Below are positions 35,001 to 44,996 of a stretch of DNA of 64,000 bases, in pieces. Source of the DNA: Ophiosphaerella korrae (lineage: Eukaryota > Ascomycota > Dothideomycetes > Pleosporales > Phaeosphaeriaceae); NCBI GenBank assembly GCA_028456385.1, contig JALNQF010000043.1, positions 124,001-188,000 of the forward strand. Direction: 5' to 3'. The position numbers and the translations under genes were made by a program. Each line of letters begins with the position of its first letter. Within the stretch, counting starts at the first letter, position 1. The notes under the pieces were generated by a model. The model was not told the DNA's origin. It worked only from the letters and a program-made list of their open reading frames with translations, and did not search any database.

Positions 35001-37943
35001 TGCTCTTGGTAGAGCACTTCCATGCATCGCTCCGACAGCGAGTCCAAGAACGGAATGTTAAGTTGCTGAGGGGGTCCACCGGGATTCGTCGGCGCCGTCG
35101 AAGCAGCTTGGGTTTCGATAAGTATGATGGGCAGATACTCGCCATTGACATAGGAATCGAACGCGGAGCTACACCTCGTCAGCACGAATAACCCCTGAAA
35201 ACTCACATCTCTTACCAGTCATAAATCTTGGGCACAGCCTTCATAATACTAGACACAAGATGTTGCACGAAAAAGTATCGATGCTCCGCCTCCAACCCGT
35301 GCTCCACCCACTCCACCCGCTGCCGAATGCGATCCTCATACAGCCCCAGCACAAAGATCTTGCCCTCCACCACACAGCCCAGCAGCCCCGTGCGCAGAAA
35401 CTCGAGCTCCAGGAGCTGCGGCGTGGGACTCCCCTCGACAAAGCGGTACGGCCGCGCATGGAATATCGTCTCTGTGTGCTTCTGCAGCTGCCAGAAGCCG
35501 CCCGACAGCGAGGGCGAATCGACCCAGATCTCGCCGACGGAGTAGGGTGAGCACAGCAGGCTTGTCTCTGGGTCGACGATGGCGAGCGTTGCATCTGGGA
35601 TGGGGTAGCCGAAGGCGCCGACGCGCATGGTGCCTGGTTCGTTTGCGCGCTTGCTGGCGTCTTCGCCAATGGCGAGGACGACGATGTCGTTCATCTTGAG
35701 GGCCTCTTTGTCGAGCAGGATCTCGGTGAGCTCCGTGCGGCCTTTTTTCTCCTTGACTTTCTTCGTCGTGTTGCCGCCGCCGATGAGACTCGAGTAGCCG
35801 TTAATGGCACCCGCGTCCTCCGTCTGCTCAGCATTGTCGTCCTCAGTTTCTTCTGCGATGCTGAGTGGACACCCCATGCGCTCTTCGCCGCCCAGCCAGT
35901 CGCGCACGGAGATGATCATGCCGCCGTGCTCTGGCAGGCATAGCATTGGCGCGATGAGTTCGCGGGCGCGCGGGTTACGCATGGGGCGGAACCAGCGGTC
36001 GCCTAGGATCTCGTGGAAGTCGCAGTCGACAGTGAGAGTGTCGATGAGGCAGATTTTTACAGAGCCAAAGTTGGGCTCCGCGTTCTTCTTGAAGTTGCGT
36101 GTCGCCATGGGGTCTTGCTGGTAGTTGTATGCTGCGCGCTTGAGTCCGGGGTAGTCTGCAATGAGGATGTTTACTTTGTATTTGGTGATGAGGTGTGCGT
36201 AGAGCCCAGGCGTCTCTGTTGTACTTGGCTCCGTCCACACGGTGGTGTGGCCGCCATACACGGAGAAGAGGACGGCTAATATCATGCCTGCGCTTTCGCG
36301 CGGATCCAGGTAACTGAGGATGTTCTCAGTAGGAGAACTTTGGGGAGGCGGTGCGATAAATTTGCCATTTTGATCCCGTAGATGTGTGCCCAATGTATCT
36401 GTGTTCTCGCGCCCTGATGGAATTGTCGTGACCATGGCGCAGATGCACGCCATCTGATGCATAATTGTTCGATGGCTGAGCACCACGCCCCTCAGATCGC
36501 CAGTGGGCGCTCTTGAGAATTCGATATAAGCGACTTCAGGGACTTGTAGCGCAGGCGTATCGTCATGCTTTTTCGGATGGTAGCTCCCAAACTCGTTTGT
36601 TTTCCACCACTCGACGCCACTGGGCCACTTGAGGCGGTTCTGGCTAATATCACGGTGGAAGGATTTGAGATTGTTATCCGTCGTCAGCGCGAGATGTGCT
36701 TGGGTAGTAGTAAGGAGAAGAATGAGTTTCTGATAATCGTTGACGCTATTGATGGGCACCGCGACCACGCCTGCGATGAAGCAGCCCATGAGCGCAACCA
36801 CGAATTCAATGACTTCGGTGTCTCTGTATACCAGTGCCACGCGATCCCCGCGGTAAAGATTACTCTTGTCCCTGATGACCTTGGCCACCTTTTCGGCGCG
36901 GCTTGCAACCTTCTCCCAAGTTATCGAGGCAACCTCCTTCCCTTTGGGATCCAACACCCAGAATGCAGTCTGTCGCGGCTGTGTGCGACCGCGGTGACGC
37001 AACACCGCACCTATGTTGTCAAATTTGGACATTTGGATGTTTGGATTGTGTGGATCGTATACATCAAAAGGCAGATCGCGTTGTTCCAGGGGCAACATGG
37101 CGTCAACAACGCCAACGCCTGGCAGGTCACTAGGCATCATCATGGGGGGAGGCATAGCAGCGGTCGGGGAGAAGGCATCGCCAGCCGAGTATCGATTTGG
37201 CCCGCCATAGGAGTCGCGATGGTCTTGCATCTGCTGTCCGGTGAAGTCGGAGAAATAACCTTGGTTTACATCCAGCATTGTGCTCCGTCTGCTGACGTCT
37301 CCCCCGGGCGATCCGCGTCCTCCATCGTAGCCCGGCTGGGTGTCTGGATTGAATGCATAGTTAGAGCCCATCATTGTGCCCTCGCGCGAGTAGGCGTTTT
37401 CAGGCGTCTGTGGTCTCGGGATGAATGTTTCGCTGCTTTGGGATAGTTGCGACGAATTCCGCTGCAGGGATGTGGTCCGCAGGCCCAGCTGCTTCTCTTG
37501 AAAGCGGCCAACCTGACTGGGGGGGTATGCCATGTGCTGTGAGGACCCCGCAGTGCTACTTCCCGAGCCGCCATACTGCGACGTGCCAGCAAAGCTGGGC
37601 GTGGAACCGGTATATTGCGACTTTGGACGTGAGAGCTCGATGGTTGGTGCTTGGGGGCCGGATAGCGCGGCGAGAGATGCTGATCGCGAGCCAGAGGCCT
37701 CACTCCTGGCCAGGCTTGACTGTCGCAGGTGGCCCTGCAATTGCGCAGCCTGCTCGGGGCCCAGATATTGTGACAGGAGGACAGTTCGTCGCTTTTCGTA
37801 GCTGTGCGACTCGTTAGCGCTGCGTGGGGGGACACGACACGCCGCTTTACGAACCCTTTGGCGGTAATGTCGCCCTCTTCTAGTTCATGGTCCAGCTCGC
37901 GCAGCTTGGCCTGCAGCTCTGGATGCGCGTTTGCGTCGGCCAT
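32048..37943 (-). CDS. CPS1: CPS1/DIP2-like protein with two AMP-binding (adenylate-forming) domains
   Basis: Large protein of the fungal CPS1 / animal DIP2 family. Exons 37855-37943, 35216-37801, 33742-35168, 33088-33691 and 32048-33032 give 1896 aa. Residues about 5-45 form a DMAP1-binding-type start (ELDHELEEGDITAKGYEKRR, spliced). A Ser/Gln/Pro-rich linker runs to about 290. The first FAAL-like adenylation domain (about 295-870) includes IEFSRAPTGDLRGVVLSHR; the second (about 1060-1650) includes YVRTGDLGFLH. The tail is Gln/Pro/Gly-rich. In Cochliobolus heterostrophus the orthologue was described as a general virulence factor. There is no thiolation or condensation domain, so it is not a classical peptide synthetase. 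It shares a 463-bp promoter region with the thioesterase. Confidence 0.92.
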
Positions 37944-38406
37944 GGCAAAGGACGCCCCGCTACGATGGACGGTCAGGTGGAGCAAATATACGCATGTACC
38001 GTTGAGGACCAAGACATGTCAGGTCCAAAATGGTGGCGCAGAAAAAGGGGTGGAGGGCTGTGAGGCTTAAACAGAGGGGCGCGCTTGCAGCAGCCGTGGA
38101 CGCGATCAAGCGCAGGACTGCGAAGGTGTGGAATGCGGCTCGCACATTGGGTAGCCAACTCAGGTACCAGAGTGACGTCGGCCACGGAATCCGGAGAAGA
38201 ACCTTGGCGGGTCCCATGTGGTGCTTTGCCTGATCTGGCTGATTGCCGCAGACCATGTGCTTTTGCGTTATGCCTCGGCTCGAGGATGACGATGCGCCTG
38301 AACGTGCTGAATCGGCCGAAGAGAGAGGCTATGTATAGGTAGTCGATCCCCTGGACATTGTCACATACAGCACTGTACAACTCTGTCGCTTCAAGAAAAC
38401 CCAAAT
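37944..38406. promoter_or_regulatory. Divergent CPS1/thioesterase promoter region
   Basis: 463 bp between the two start codons. It is a likely shared promoter by position only; no specific factor site was identified. Confidence 0.5.
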
Positions 38407-39571
38407 ATGGCCACCCTGATTCGCCCGCCGCCCGCCAACCACGCGCAGTCAGCCATCGAGAATGTCCTCGAGCTGACACAACTGTCCGACATCGACCCCA
38501 ATCTCTTCACGAACACGCGCCCCCTATGGCACCCGCCGGGCGCAAGAGGCATCTTTGGTGGCGCAGCGATTGCGCAGACGCTGAGCGCTGCGCAGAAGAC
38601 AGTTCCTAGCGATTTTACCGTGCACTCCATGCACTGTTACTTCGTGCTCGCTGGAAACGCCGAAATTCCTATTATATACCATGTGGAGAGAGTTAGATCT
38701 GGCAAATCATTCGCAACCAGAACTGTGCAAGCGCGTCAGCGCGGCAAGGTCATCTTCACCACCACAATGAGCTTCGTGCGACAGAATAGCGGAGGAGACC
38801 AAAAGGTCGAACACGCATACCCGATGGCCAATGTTCCATTGCCGTCGGAATCTCTCGAATCTTCGGAAATCAGCCTGGATGGAAGCAGCCCTTTCCAAAG
38901 TCAGAAGCTGCCAATCGAAAACGGCAAGTTCACCATATCCTCAATTTGACATGTGAATGCTGACAAGTCCAGACAACTCTCCTGACATACACACGAAGAG
39001 GTGCCGGCAATGGGTCAAGGCGCGCGGCAACATCTCCCCAGCTGGCGGTCACGAGGCACATCTCTCTGCCCTCGCATACATGTCTGACAGCTACTTCATC
39101 GGCACAATTGCACAGGCCCACAAACTCTGGCGGTACTCCCAGCACCGCAAGAGCAACGCCAAGTCGAGTGCTGACGAAGACGTACTGAAGAAGCTGCTAG
39201 CACTAGACGATGCCGAGCTCAAGCGGATGAAGTACGTGAATGAGACAGACATTCAGCGCATCCGCAAGATTCGCAATGGCGAGGATCTGAGCGATACACC
39301 CGAGATTGGCATGATGGTTAGCTTGGATCACACCATTCATTTCCACAACCCAAGAGCCTTTCGAGCGGACGAGTGGATCTTCACTGAGATGGAGACACCA
39401 TGGGCTGGTGATGGCCGTGGTCTGGTGTATCAGAAGATGTATACTCGGGATGGCACTTTGATTGCAAGTTGTGTGCAAGAGGTGAGTACTTGATGTGACG
39501 ATATACGTGGACCATTAGCTGACTATTCCCAGGGTGTCGTGCGTCTCAAACAAACGGAGAGCAAGCTGTAG
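38407..39571 (+). CDS. TES1: Acyl-CoA thioesterase, TesB/ACOT8 type (double hotdog)
   Basis: Hydrolyses acyl-CoA to free acid and CoA, in peroxisomes for typical ACOT8 members. Exons 38407-38923, 38973-39481 and 39533-39571 give 354 aa. The first hotdog (about residues 35-150) carries RGIFGGAAIAQTLSAA, MHCYFVLAGN and VRSGKSFATRTVQARQRGK. The second carries AYMSDSYFIGT and the conserved SLDHTIHFHNP. Intron 1 is a 49-nt GC-AG intron (GCAAGT donor, TGCTGAC branch, CCAG acceptor); without it the frame stops at once. The last residues (...ESKL) resemble, but do not clearly equal, a peroxisomal PTS1. Family enzymes are 280-350 aa. Divergent from CPS1; the symbol follows the CPS1-neighbour thioesterase of Cochliobolus from memory. 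Confidence 0.9.
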
Positions 39572-40016
39572 AAGTGTTGTTACTAATATCCGTCCGTAGA
39601 TCTGATTCCTGTACATTTGCAAACCGTTAACCTGGCCGAGAGTGGAGACTGCCATAAATAGAAAGTATACAATAGACAATTATAAATTTATATGTACCTC
39701 GGTGATTTGTTCTTTCTTAGATGTCGACAATGAGCTGGTCCATACTAGTGCAGAACAAGCTAGTCAGTTATCACTGATGATCAACTTAGTCGGATGTCGT
39801 CCCGACCTCGGGATTACCTCGACCCTTGTGAGGCACGGTCACGATATTGAATACTGTGCACCCCTATCGCTGTTCACTACAATACTTTTCTAATTGAAGT
39901 TCAAATCGCTGCTGCTCAAGTCTGAATGTTTCGCGGAACCATCCGGAAGCAAGGCGACACATTCATGCGATGCATACCCGCTGTTTCCTCATATCCCAGT
40001 TGTCCTGACACAAGGC
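39572..40016. other. Intergenic
   Basis: AT-rich 445-bp spacer and promoter of the zinc-cluster gene. The reading frame is open upstream to an ATG at 39894, which would add 41 residues, so translation could begin earlier. Confidence 0.45.
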
Positions 40017-42192
40017 ATGAACACTAAACAGGCGGCGTGTCTCAATTGTCGCAAGAGCAAGATCAAATGTCGACGTGATGAAGGAGCAGCGAACTGTGAG
40101 AGGTGCCAACATGTCGGAACCGAATGTGTGATACCCGAGTTCCACATCGGGAGGCAGAAGGGGGTCAAGAAGTAAGCAAATCATATATTACCGGTTGCAT
40201 ATATTTACTGTAACCAGTAAACGCTCAGGTCTGGAGAAGGCTATTTATCAAGTCGAAGAAGCTATCAAGAGAAGGAAGTCTGATAACACTGCTAGTCGCA
40301 GCACGCTAGAGCATCTGAAGAAACTCCTCGACGAGGACCAAGGAGCCGATGACAGTGCAGAAGCTATCAACACACCACCATCGCCAAAAAGCAGCCCTTT
40401 TATTAATGAGAAGGATGTTGCTGGCCCATCAAGCGATGACCACCTGGCACTTGAGGGCGTTGAAAACCCTCTTCAACTTCTTGCCCGCGCTTCAGATCTT
40501 CGCATTGCATCTCCTCACACTCTCGATAACAGTACATCAACGCCAGGCAGCCGAATGAATGGAAGCGAGAAAGACCCTTTCTTTGACGTTCATCAATTTT
40601 TCTTACCAATGAAAGCGAGCCTTGATCAAGGACCAGGTCTTGATCCCATTGATGTTGGTCTCGCCACGCTGAATGAGGCAGATATGCTCTTAGCATACTT
40701 CCACAAGAACTTAGCACATACTCGCTGGGGTCTCGATCCATTGGTACACACGCTGCATTTTGTCCGGAGGCGCTCGGCGTTTTTGTTTACCACGCTGTTA
40801 GCAATGACTGCAATCTTTCTGCCCGAGACTGCATCTCTGGCCAAAAGACTGCTCCTTCATCGCCGGTACCTAGCCGAGCAGGTTATCATCAAAAAGTATC
40901 GATCCGTGGAAATCGTGCTTGCGTTCATGATCAGCATTCCCTGGATGCCGCCTGGCTCTCATGCAAGCGACGACGACACAAGTTTGTATCTGATGACATC
41001 CCTTTCAATTGCTCTAGACCTGTCGCTCGACAAGGTTATCACGCCTTCTATATCCCTGGCCCAAGAACATATTCGACAAATCCCCAAAGCTGACTGCCTC
41101 GAAGCCAAGAAGGCATTAGCAATGGATGGCTTCGAAGACGTAGACATGAACTCCGAATGGGGCCAAAGACTCATCCGCCGCCGAGAACGAGTCTGGATCT
41201 CTCTCTTCGTCCTGGAACGAGGCGTCTGCCTTGCCCGTGGCCGAAGCTACTGCGTGCCCAAAACCTCCTTAATCCAACACTGCGACAAATGGCATAGCCA
41301 CCCAAGCGCCTACATCCAAGATGGCCCCCTCGTCTCCATGGCCGTCCTCCGCCGCAACCTCGACTCCCTCTTCGCCACCGTGCGCTCCCGCTGTGACACG
41401 CACCGCACCCCCACCCCCGGCACCGCCGTCGCCCAGGAAATCGACACCGCAATCGAATCCTTCTTCACAAACTGGCACACCACCTGGACCCCAGTCCTCA
41501 GCCCCACCGCACACTCCCTCCCCCCATACGTCGAAATCCTCGTCACCCACACCCGCCTCTCTACATACAGCATGCTCCTCAACCACCCCAGCGCGCCCCC
41601 AGAAGTAAAACGCTCGTTCCGCGCCTCCGCCCTGTCCTCCGCGCTAAATGTCCTCCGCGCCGCCATCCAGGGCGAATCCCGCCTGACCTCCATGCCCAAC
41701 AACACCGTCACAATGATCTGCTTCGCCGCCTCCATCGCCCTCGCCCTCGCCGCCCCTTCCTCCCACCCCCAGCAACCCTTCGCCCCTTCCGTCCGCTCCC
41801 TCATCGGCGATACCGCCACCGTCCTCCAGCGCATCGGATCTACCCCGTCCCACCGCAACGGCTCCTCCGCCGTGTACTCGCGCTTTCTGCGCATCCTTGT
41901 CAAGCAGGCGGCGGCGGCGGCGGCGCCGCCGCCGCCGCCGCCGCTGCTGCCGCTGCCGGATGCTGCGCTGCACCGTCCGTTTGTGCCCCCGACGCCACCT
42001 GCTGTGCTGCCGGATGCAGCGGGGGATTCGTTTTGGCCGGAGCGGGTCGACTTTTCGGCCATGAGTTATAGCGAAGTGAATGAGACGGTGACGAATTCGG
42101 ATTTTTTTTCGGCACAGGTGCTGGAGGGGTGGGAGCAAGAGTCGGTGCTATGGACGGATTGGTTGAATTTGCCGGATTTTGGGTTTCCTTAG
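40017..42192 (+). CDS. Zn(II)2Cys6 transcription factor
   Basis: Exons 40017-40171 and 40218-42192 (46-nt intron, GTAAGC...ACCAG) give 709 aa. The binuclear cluster CLNCRKSKIKCRRD...CERCQHVGTEC is at about residues 8-37 (C-x2-C-x6-C-x8-C-x2-C-x6-C). A short helical dimerisation region follows (LEKAIYQVEEAIKRR). The middle (about 200-500) matches the usual fungal-factor regulatory region, with ERVWISLFVLERGVCLARGR. Near residue 615 an Ala run followed by a Pro run is encoded by GCG/CCG repeats. The 3' half is extremely C-rich up to that repeat and G-rich after it. Position beside CPS1 and the thioesterase suggests, but does not show, that it regulates them. It may correspond to the zinc-finger gene reported near CPS1 in Cochliobolus. 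Confidence 0.9.
41908..41952 (+). repeat. GCG/CCG trinucleotide repeat (Ala/Pro run)
   Basis: About seven GCG units followed by six CCG units inside the zinc-cluster coding region. It marks the point where the coding strand switches from C-rich to G-rich. Confidence 0.8.
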
Positions 42193-42302
42193 GGTTGAGG
42201 TGGTGGGTGAGGGTTGGGGGTGGGAGTGTTGTGGGATAACTATTTTTTGAATGTTTGTTTTATTCATGTTGATGTACTTGCGGGATACTTAGGATCGGAT
42301 CA

Positions 42303-44603
42303 CTATGAATGTGCATTCGCGGCTGATTCATTGGGTATTTTATCCCCAACGACAGTAGCTCTCTCCTTGCCCTTCGCACTCGAGCTAGGCGCGCCAGACG
42401 AACTGCCTTCCTCATCAGCACCATTACTCTTTTCTTCATTCTGTCGTTTCGCCTCTTCCTCCAACCGTACCCGTTCTTCTTCTGCAACCCGTTCCAGCCT
42501 GACCCTTTCTTCCTGGGCATGCACCATTCGTTCACCAATGCCCGGCCACAAACTCGCGACAAAGATGGCAAACGAGCGCTCTACGGTACGCATGCTTTCT
42601 CTGATCCAGCCAAATCGTTGGTCTTGGCGTTGCTGTAGCAGTCGACGTGCTGCTTCTTCGGGCGTGAGGGCTCGGCCTGGCTCTGTGCGTTGAGTCTGTG
42701 CGTTTGCAGGACGAGGCACAGCGGCGCGCTCGGCCAGGGCTCCGACGGGCAATATAGCCTCAAAGTGCTGGCGTATGATGTTGAATTGCTCTTCGAAGAT
42801 GCCGATTTGGGCTAGGTAGACGCCGCCGGCAATAAGGCCAAGGAAAACGGAGCGGTACCAGCCAGCCCCAGAGAAGAAGTAGACAAAACAAGCAAGTTTG
42901 AACAGGAGCCAAAGATGACCAGCCACATTTGCGAAGCGGTCGTTCTCACCCTGAGGGTTTGCTGGGTTGTTTGCATTTTGATTCTGGGCGGGATTCAGAT
43001 TACGCGCCTGATCTTGCTGTGGGGCTTGGGCTTGAGCTTGAGCCTGTCCAGTAGCTGCGGGTTGTTGCGTCGGTGTTGGCTGGATATTTGCTGACTGATT
43101 GTGTAACTGATGAGAGCCTTGGGCGATTTGCTGACCGAGTCCAGTAATGAGCTGTCTGTTCTGGGCAAATTGATTTGTAAAAGTTTGAAAAGGGAGGGTA
43201 GGAACCATGGGGGCCGTTGTGTACGTGCCTCGTTCATCATACAGAATGCCCACCGGGCCCTGGGGACCCGAGATGATGAAGAGCTCTTGTGGTGTACCCG
43301 CAGGCAGTGATTCCGAAGCGCTTGCTGCTGTGGCGGATGATCCAGGCACTGGAGTCGAGTTTGGGGCGTCTGCCAAGGTTGTTGGAACAGAAGCTGCACC
43401 GGAGGGAGAGCCAAGCATTCTGTTCAACTGGTCGATGTGTCCTCTGAGCTCGGTGGCCGCTTGGCGGAGCGAAGCCACATCAGAGTTGCCCGTCATGGAA
43501 GGGTCATATGCGAGAAGAAGCAACGCACGCTCGACCAAAGTCAGGTTTTGTTCCATGGTCTGGACGTGCTGCCGGATGCGCTCAAGTCGCCACGGTGGAG
43601 GGCTCGTGGCTGCTGATGGTGCATCCTGCTGTCTATTGGCCTGCATCAGCACCCTCACGGTTTCCATTTCCTGTCTCGCTGTCTGCATGATGTGTGCCAT
43701 GCGCGGAAGGAGGCGGTCGACAGCCTCGTTGAGGGCAGGCGCAGCATTGGCGTGGGGTGGCAGGCCAAAAAAGGGCGGGTGAGGAAACTGGCGGGGCAGC
43801 TGCTGTTGCGTGTTGCTGTACGTCACCATCCATCGCTCTCCATTGGGCCCCGTGCCTTCCTGCCGGATGGCCCTGCCGTTGAGCGGAACATGGGGCGGCC
43901 CGAAGCCTGGCAGATGTGGAAGGCCCATGGGGGGCGCAGGTGCTGCATCCTCAGGCGCCGGCCTCTGGTTTGTCTGCTGGGCCGGCGTGTTTACTTCCTG
44001 TTCGTTGGCTGCCTGCCCCTCGGGCACCATGCCCATGGCCTGGGCGACCTGTGGCGGGAGAGGAATCTGGAATGGGTTGGGCAGCGCCGGCAACTGGTGG
44101 TTGTGGTGATGGTGGTGATGGCGTGGCTGCGGTGCCTGCGGCTGCGAGTTTGGGCGCGGCTGGGGAAGGGCGCGGAAGGGGTTCGTCTGGAGGGGAGGGC
44201 TCGGCGGCACGGGGCCTTGGACGGGTCGGAAGGGATTTGGCGGGGCGGTTGACGAGCGTGGAGGCGCTGGCAGTTCTCGAAGGACCAGGTGGAGGCTCTG
44301 CTCTTTGCTCTCGCGGATCTGTGCATGATCAGTCACAAGACACAAGGCTCGGCGGCTGGCTGGTCTCACATTGTCTGCGCCAAATACATGGCCTAGCGTA
44401 TCGTCGTCATTTGCCACCACTCGCCCTCTGTATATCAGGCGCATGCGCTCCGTCGCCGGCTTGGAAGGCACCGCATCGTGAATCAGACTGCGCAGCTCCT
44501 TGATGGTGGTTGCAGCGGGGACCTGTGGCAGGCTGACGCCGCCTTCAAGCTCCGTGGATGGCGAGAGCACCTTGAGGTTGATGGCTGGCTCCTCTTCCCC
44601 CAT
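42303..44603 (-). CDS. HERP/Usa1-like ubiquitin-like-domain membrane protein
   Basis: Probable ER-membrane scaffold in ER-associated degradation. Exons 44370-44603 and 42303-44318 give 749 aa. The N-terminal ubiquitin-like domain (about residues 8-90) contains TIKELRSLIHDAVPSKP and RMRLIYRGRVV. A long Pro/Gln/Asn/His-rich low-complexity region follows, then at about 560-610 a hydrophobic hairpin (LWLLFKLACFVYFFSGAGWY, then VFLGLIAGGVYLAQIGIF), and a charged Glu/Arg helix at the C-terminus. The domain order matches HERPUD/Usa1. The 51-nt intron (GTGAGA...GCACAG) is a multiple of three and stop-free, so a retained form would add 17 residues. Converges with the zinc-cluster gene 110 bp away. Confidence 0.75.
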   Translation of the reverse strand: MGEEEPAINLKVLSPSTELEGGVSLPQVPAATTIKELRSLIHDAVPSKPATERMRLIYRGRVVANDDDTLGHVFGADNVRPASRRALCLVTDHAQIRESKEQSLHLVLRELPAPPRSSTAPPNPFRPVQGPVPPSPPLQTNPFRALPQPRPNSQPQAPQPRHHHHHHNHQLPALPNPFQIPLPPQVAQAMGMVPEGQAANEQEVNTPAQQTNQRPAPEDAAPAPPMGLPHLPGFGPPHVPLNGRAIRQEGTGPNGERWMVTYSNTQQQLPRQFPHPPFFGLPPHANAAPALNEAVDRLLPRMAHIMQTARQEMETVRVLMQANRQQDAPSAATSPPPWRLERIRQHVQTMEQNLTLVERALLLLAYDPSMTGNSDVASLRQAATELRGHIDQLNRMLGSPSGAASVPTTLADAPNSTPVPGSSATAASASESLPAGTPQELFIISGPQGPVGILYDERGTYTTAPMVPTLPFQTFTNQFAQNRQLITGLGQQIAQGSHQLHNQSANIQPTPTQQPAATGQAQAQAQAPQQDQARNLNPAQNQNANNPANPQGENDRFANVAGHLWLLFKLACFVYFFSGAGWYRSVFLGLIAGGVYLAQIGIFEEQFNIIRQHFEAILPVGALAERAAVPRPANAQTQRTEPGRALTPEEAARRLLQQRQDQRFGWIRESMRTVERSFAIFVASLWPGIGERMVHAQEERVRLERVAEEERVRLEEEAKRQNEEKSNGADEEGSSSGAPSSSAKGKERATVVGDKIPNESAANAHS

Positions 44604-44996
44604 CTTGGTGTTTTCTCGGGGACCGAGTGCAGGTAAAAGTGCAGTGGTCGGGGTAGGAAGGTCGGCGATGTGTTTGCATACGTTACCTCTATCCTCGGAA
44701 TCAGCTGCTCGGCAAACCCTCGTTGGTCATTGCGTCGCGGCCTGGCAGAAACGGCGACGCTGGGTGAGGGAAGGCATCAAGGTCTGCCCGGCGTTGTGCA
44801 CCTTTACTCGCCACGAGTTACCTCTCGCACAGGGCAAACGCGAGCTGGCTACATGGGCCAGCGGCGTCTAACGCTGCTCCGCGCTAAGCTCACGTCCTCT
44901 CTACGTCATTGGTTCACCAAGACGCTCTACTTTTCACTATCTGCTTCTACTGTATAGGCCCATCTTCAATTCCAGCGTCTGGGTGATGCAGTAGCC
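44604..44996. promoter_or_regulatory. Divergent HERP-like / PSD promoter region
   Basis: 393 bp between divergent start codons; the shared promoter is inferred from position. No specific site recognised. Confidence 0.5.

Noticed and set aside
36565..37446. 293-codon plus-strand frame inside CPS1
   Set aside because: It overlaps a conserved adenylation domain on the other strand and has no recognisable content.
32048..37943. Non-ribosomal peptide synthetase
   Set aside because: Two adenylation-type domains but no condensation, thiolation or thioesterase domain in the chain; the DMAP1-binding-type N-terminus fits CPS1/DIP2 instead.
41310..42062. 250-codon open frame antisense to the zinc-cluster gene
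   Set aside because: It arises from the extreme C-richness of the sense strand; composition is Arg/Gly/Ala-biased and no domain or splice signal supports it.
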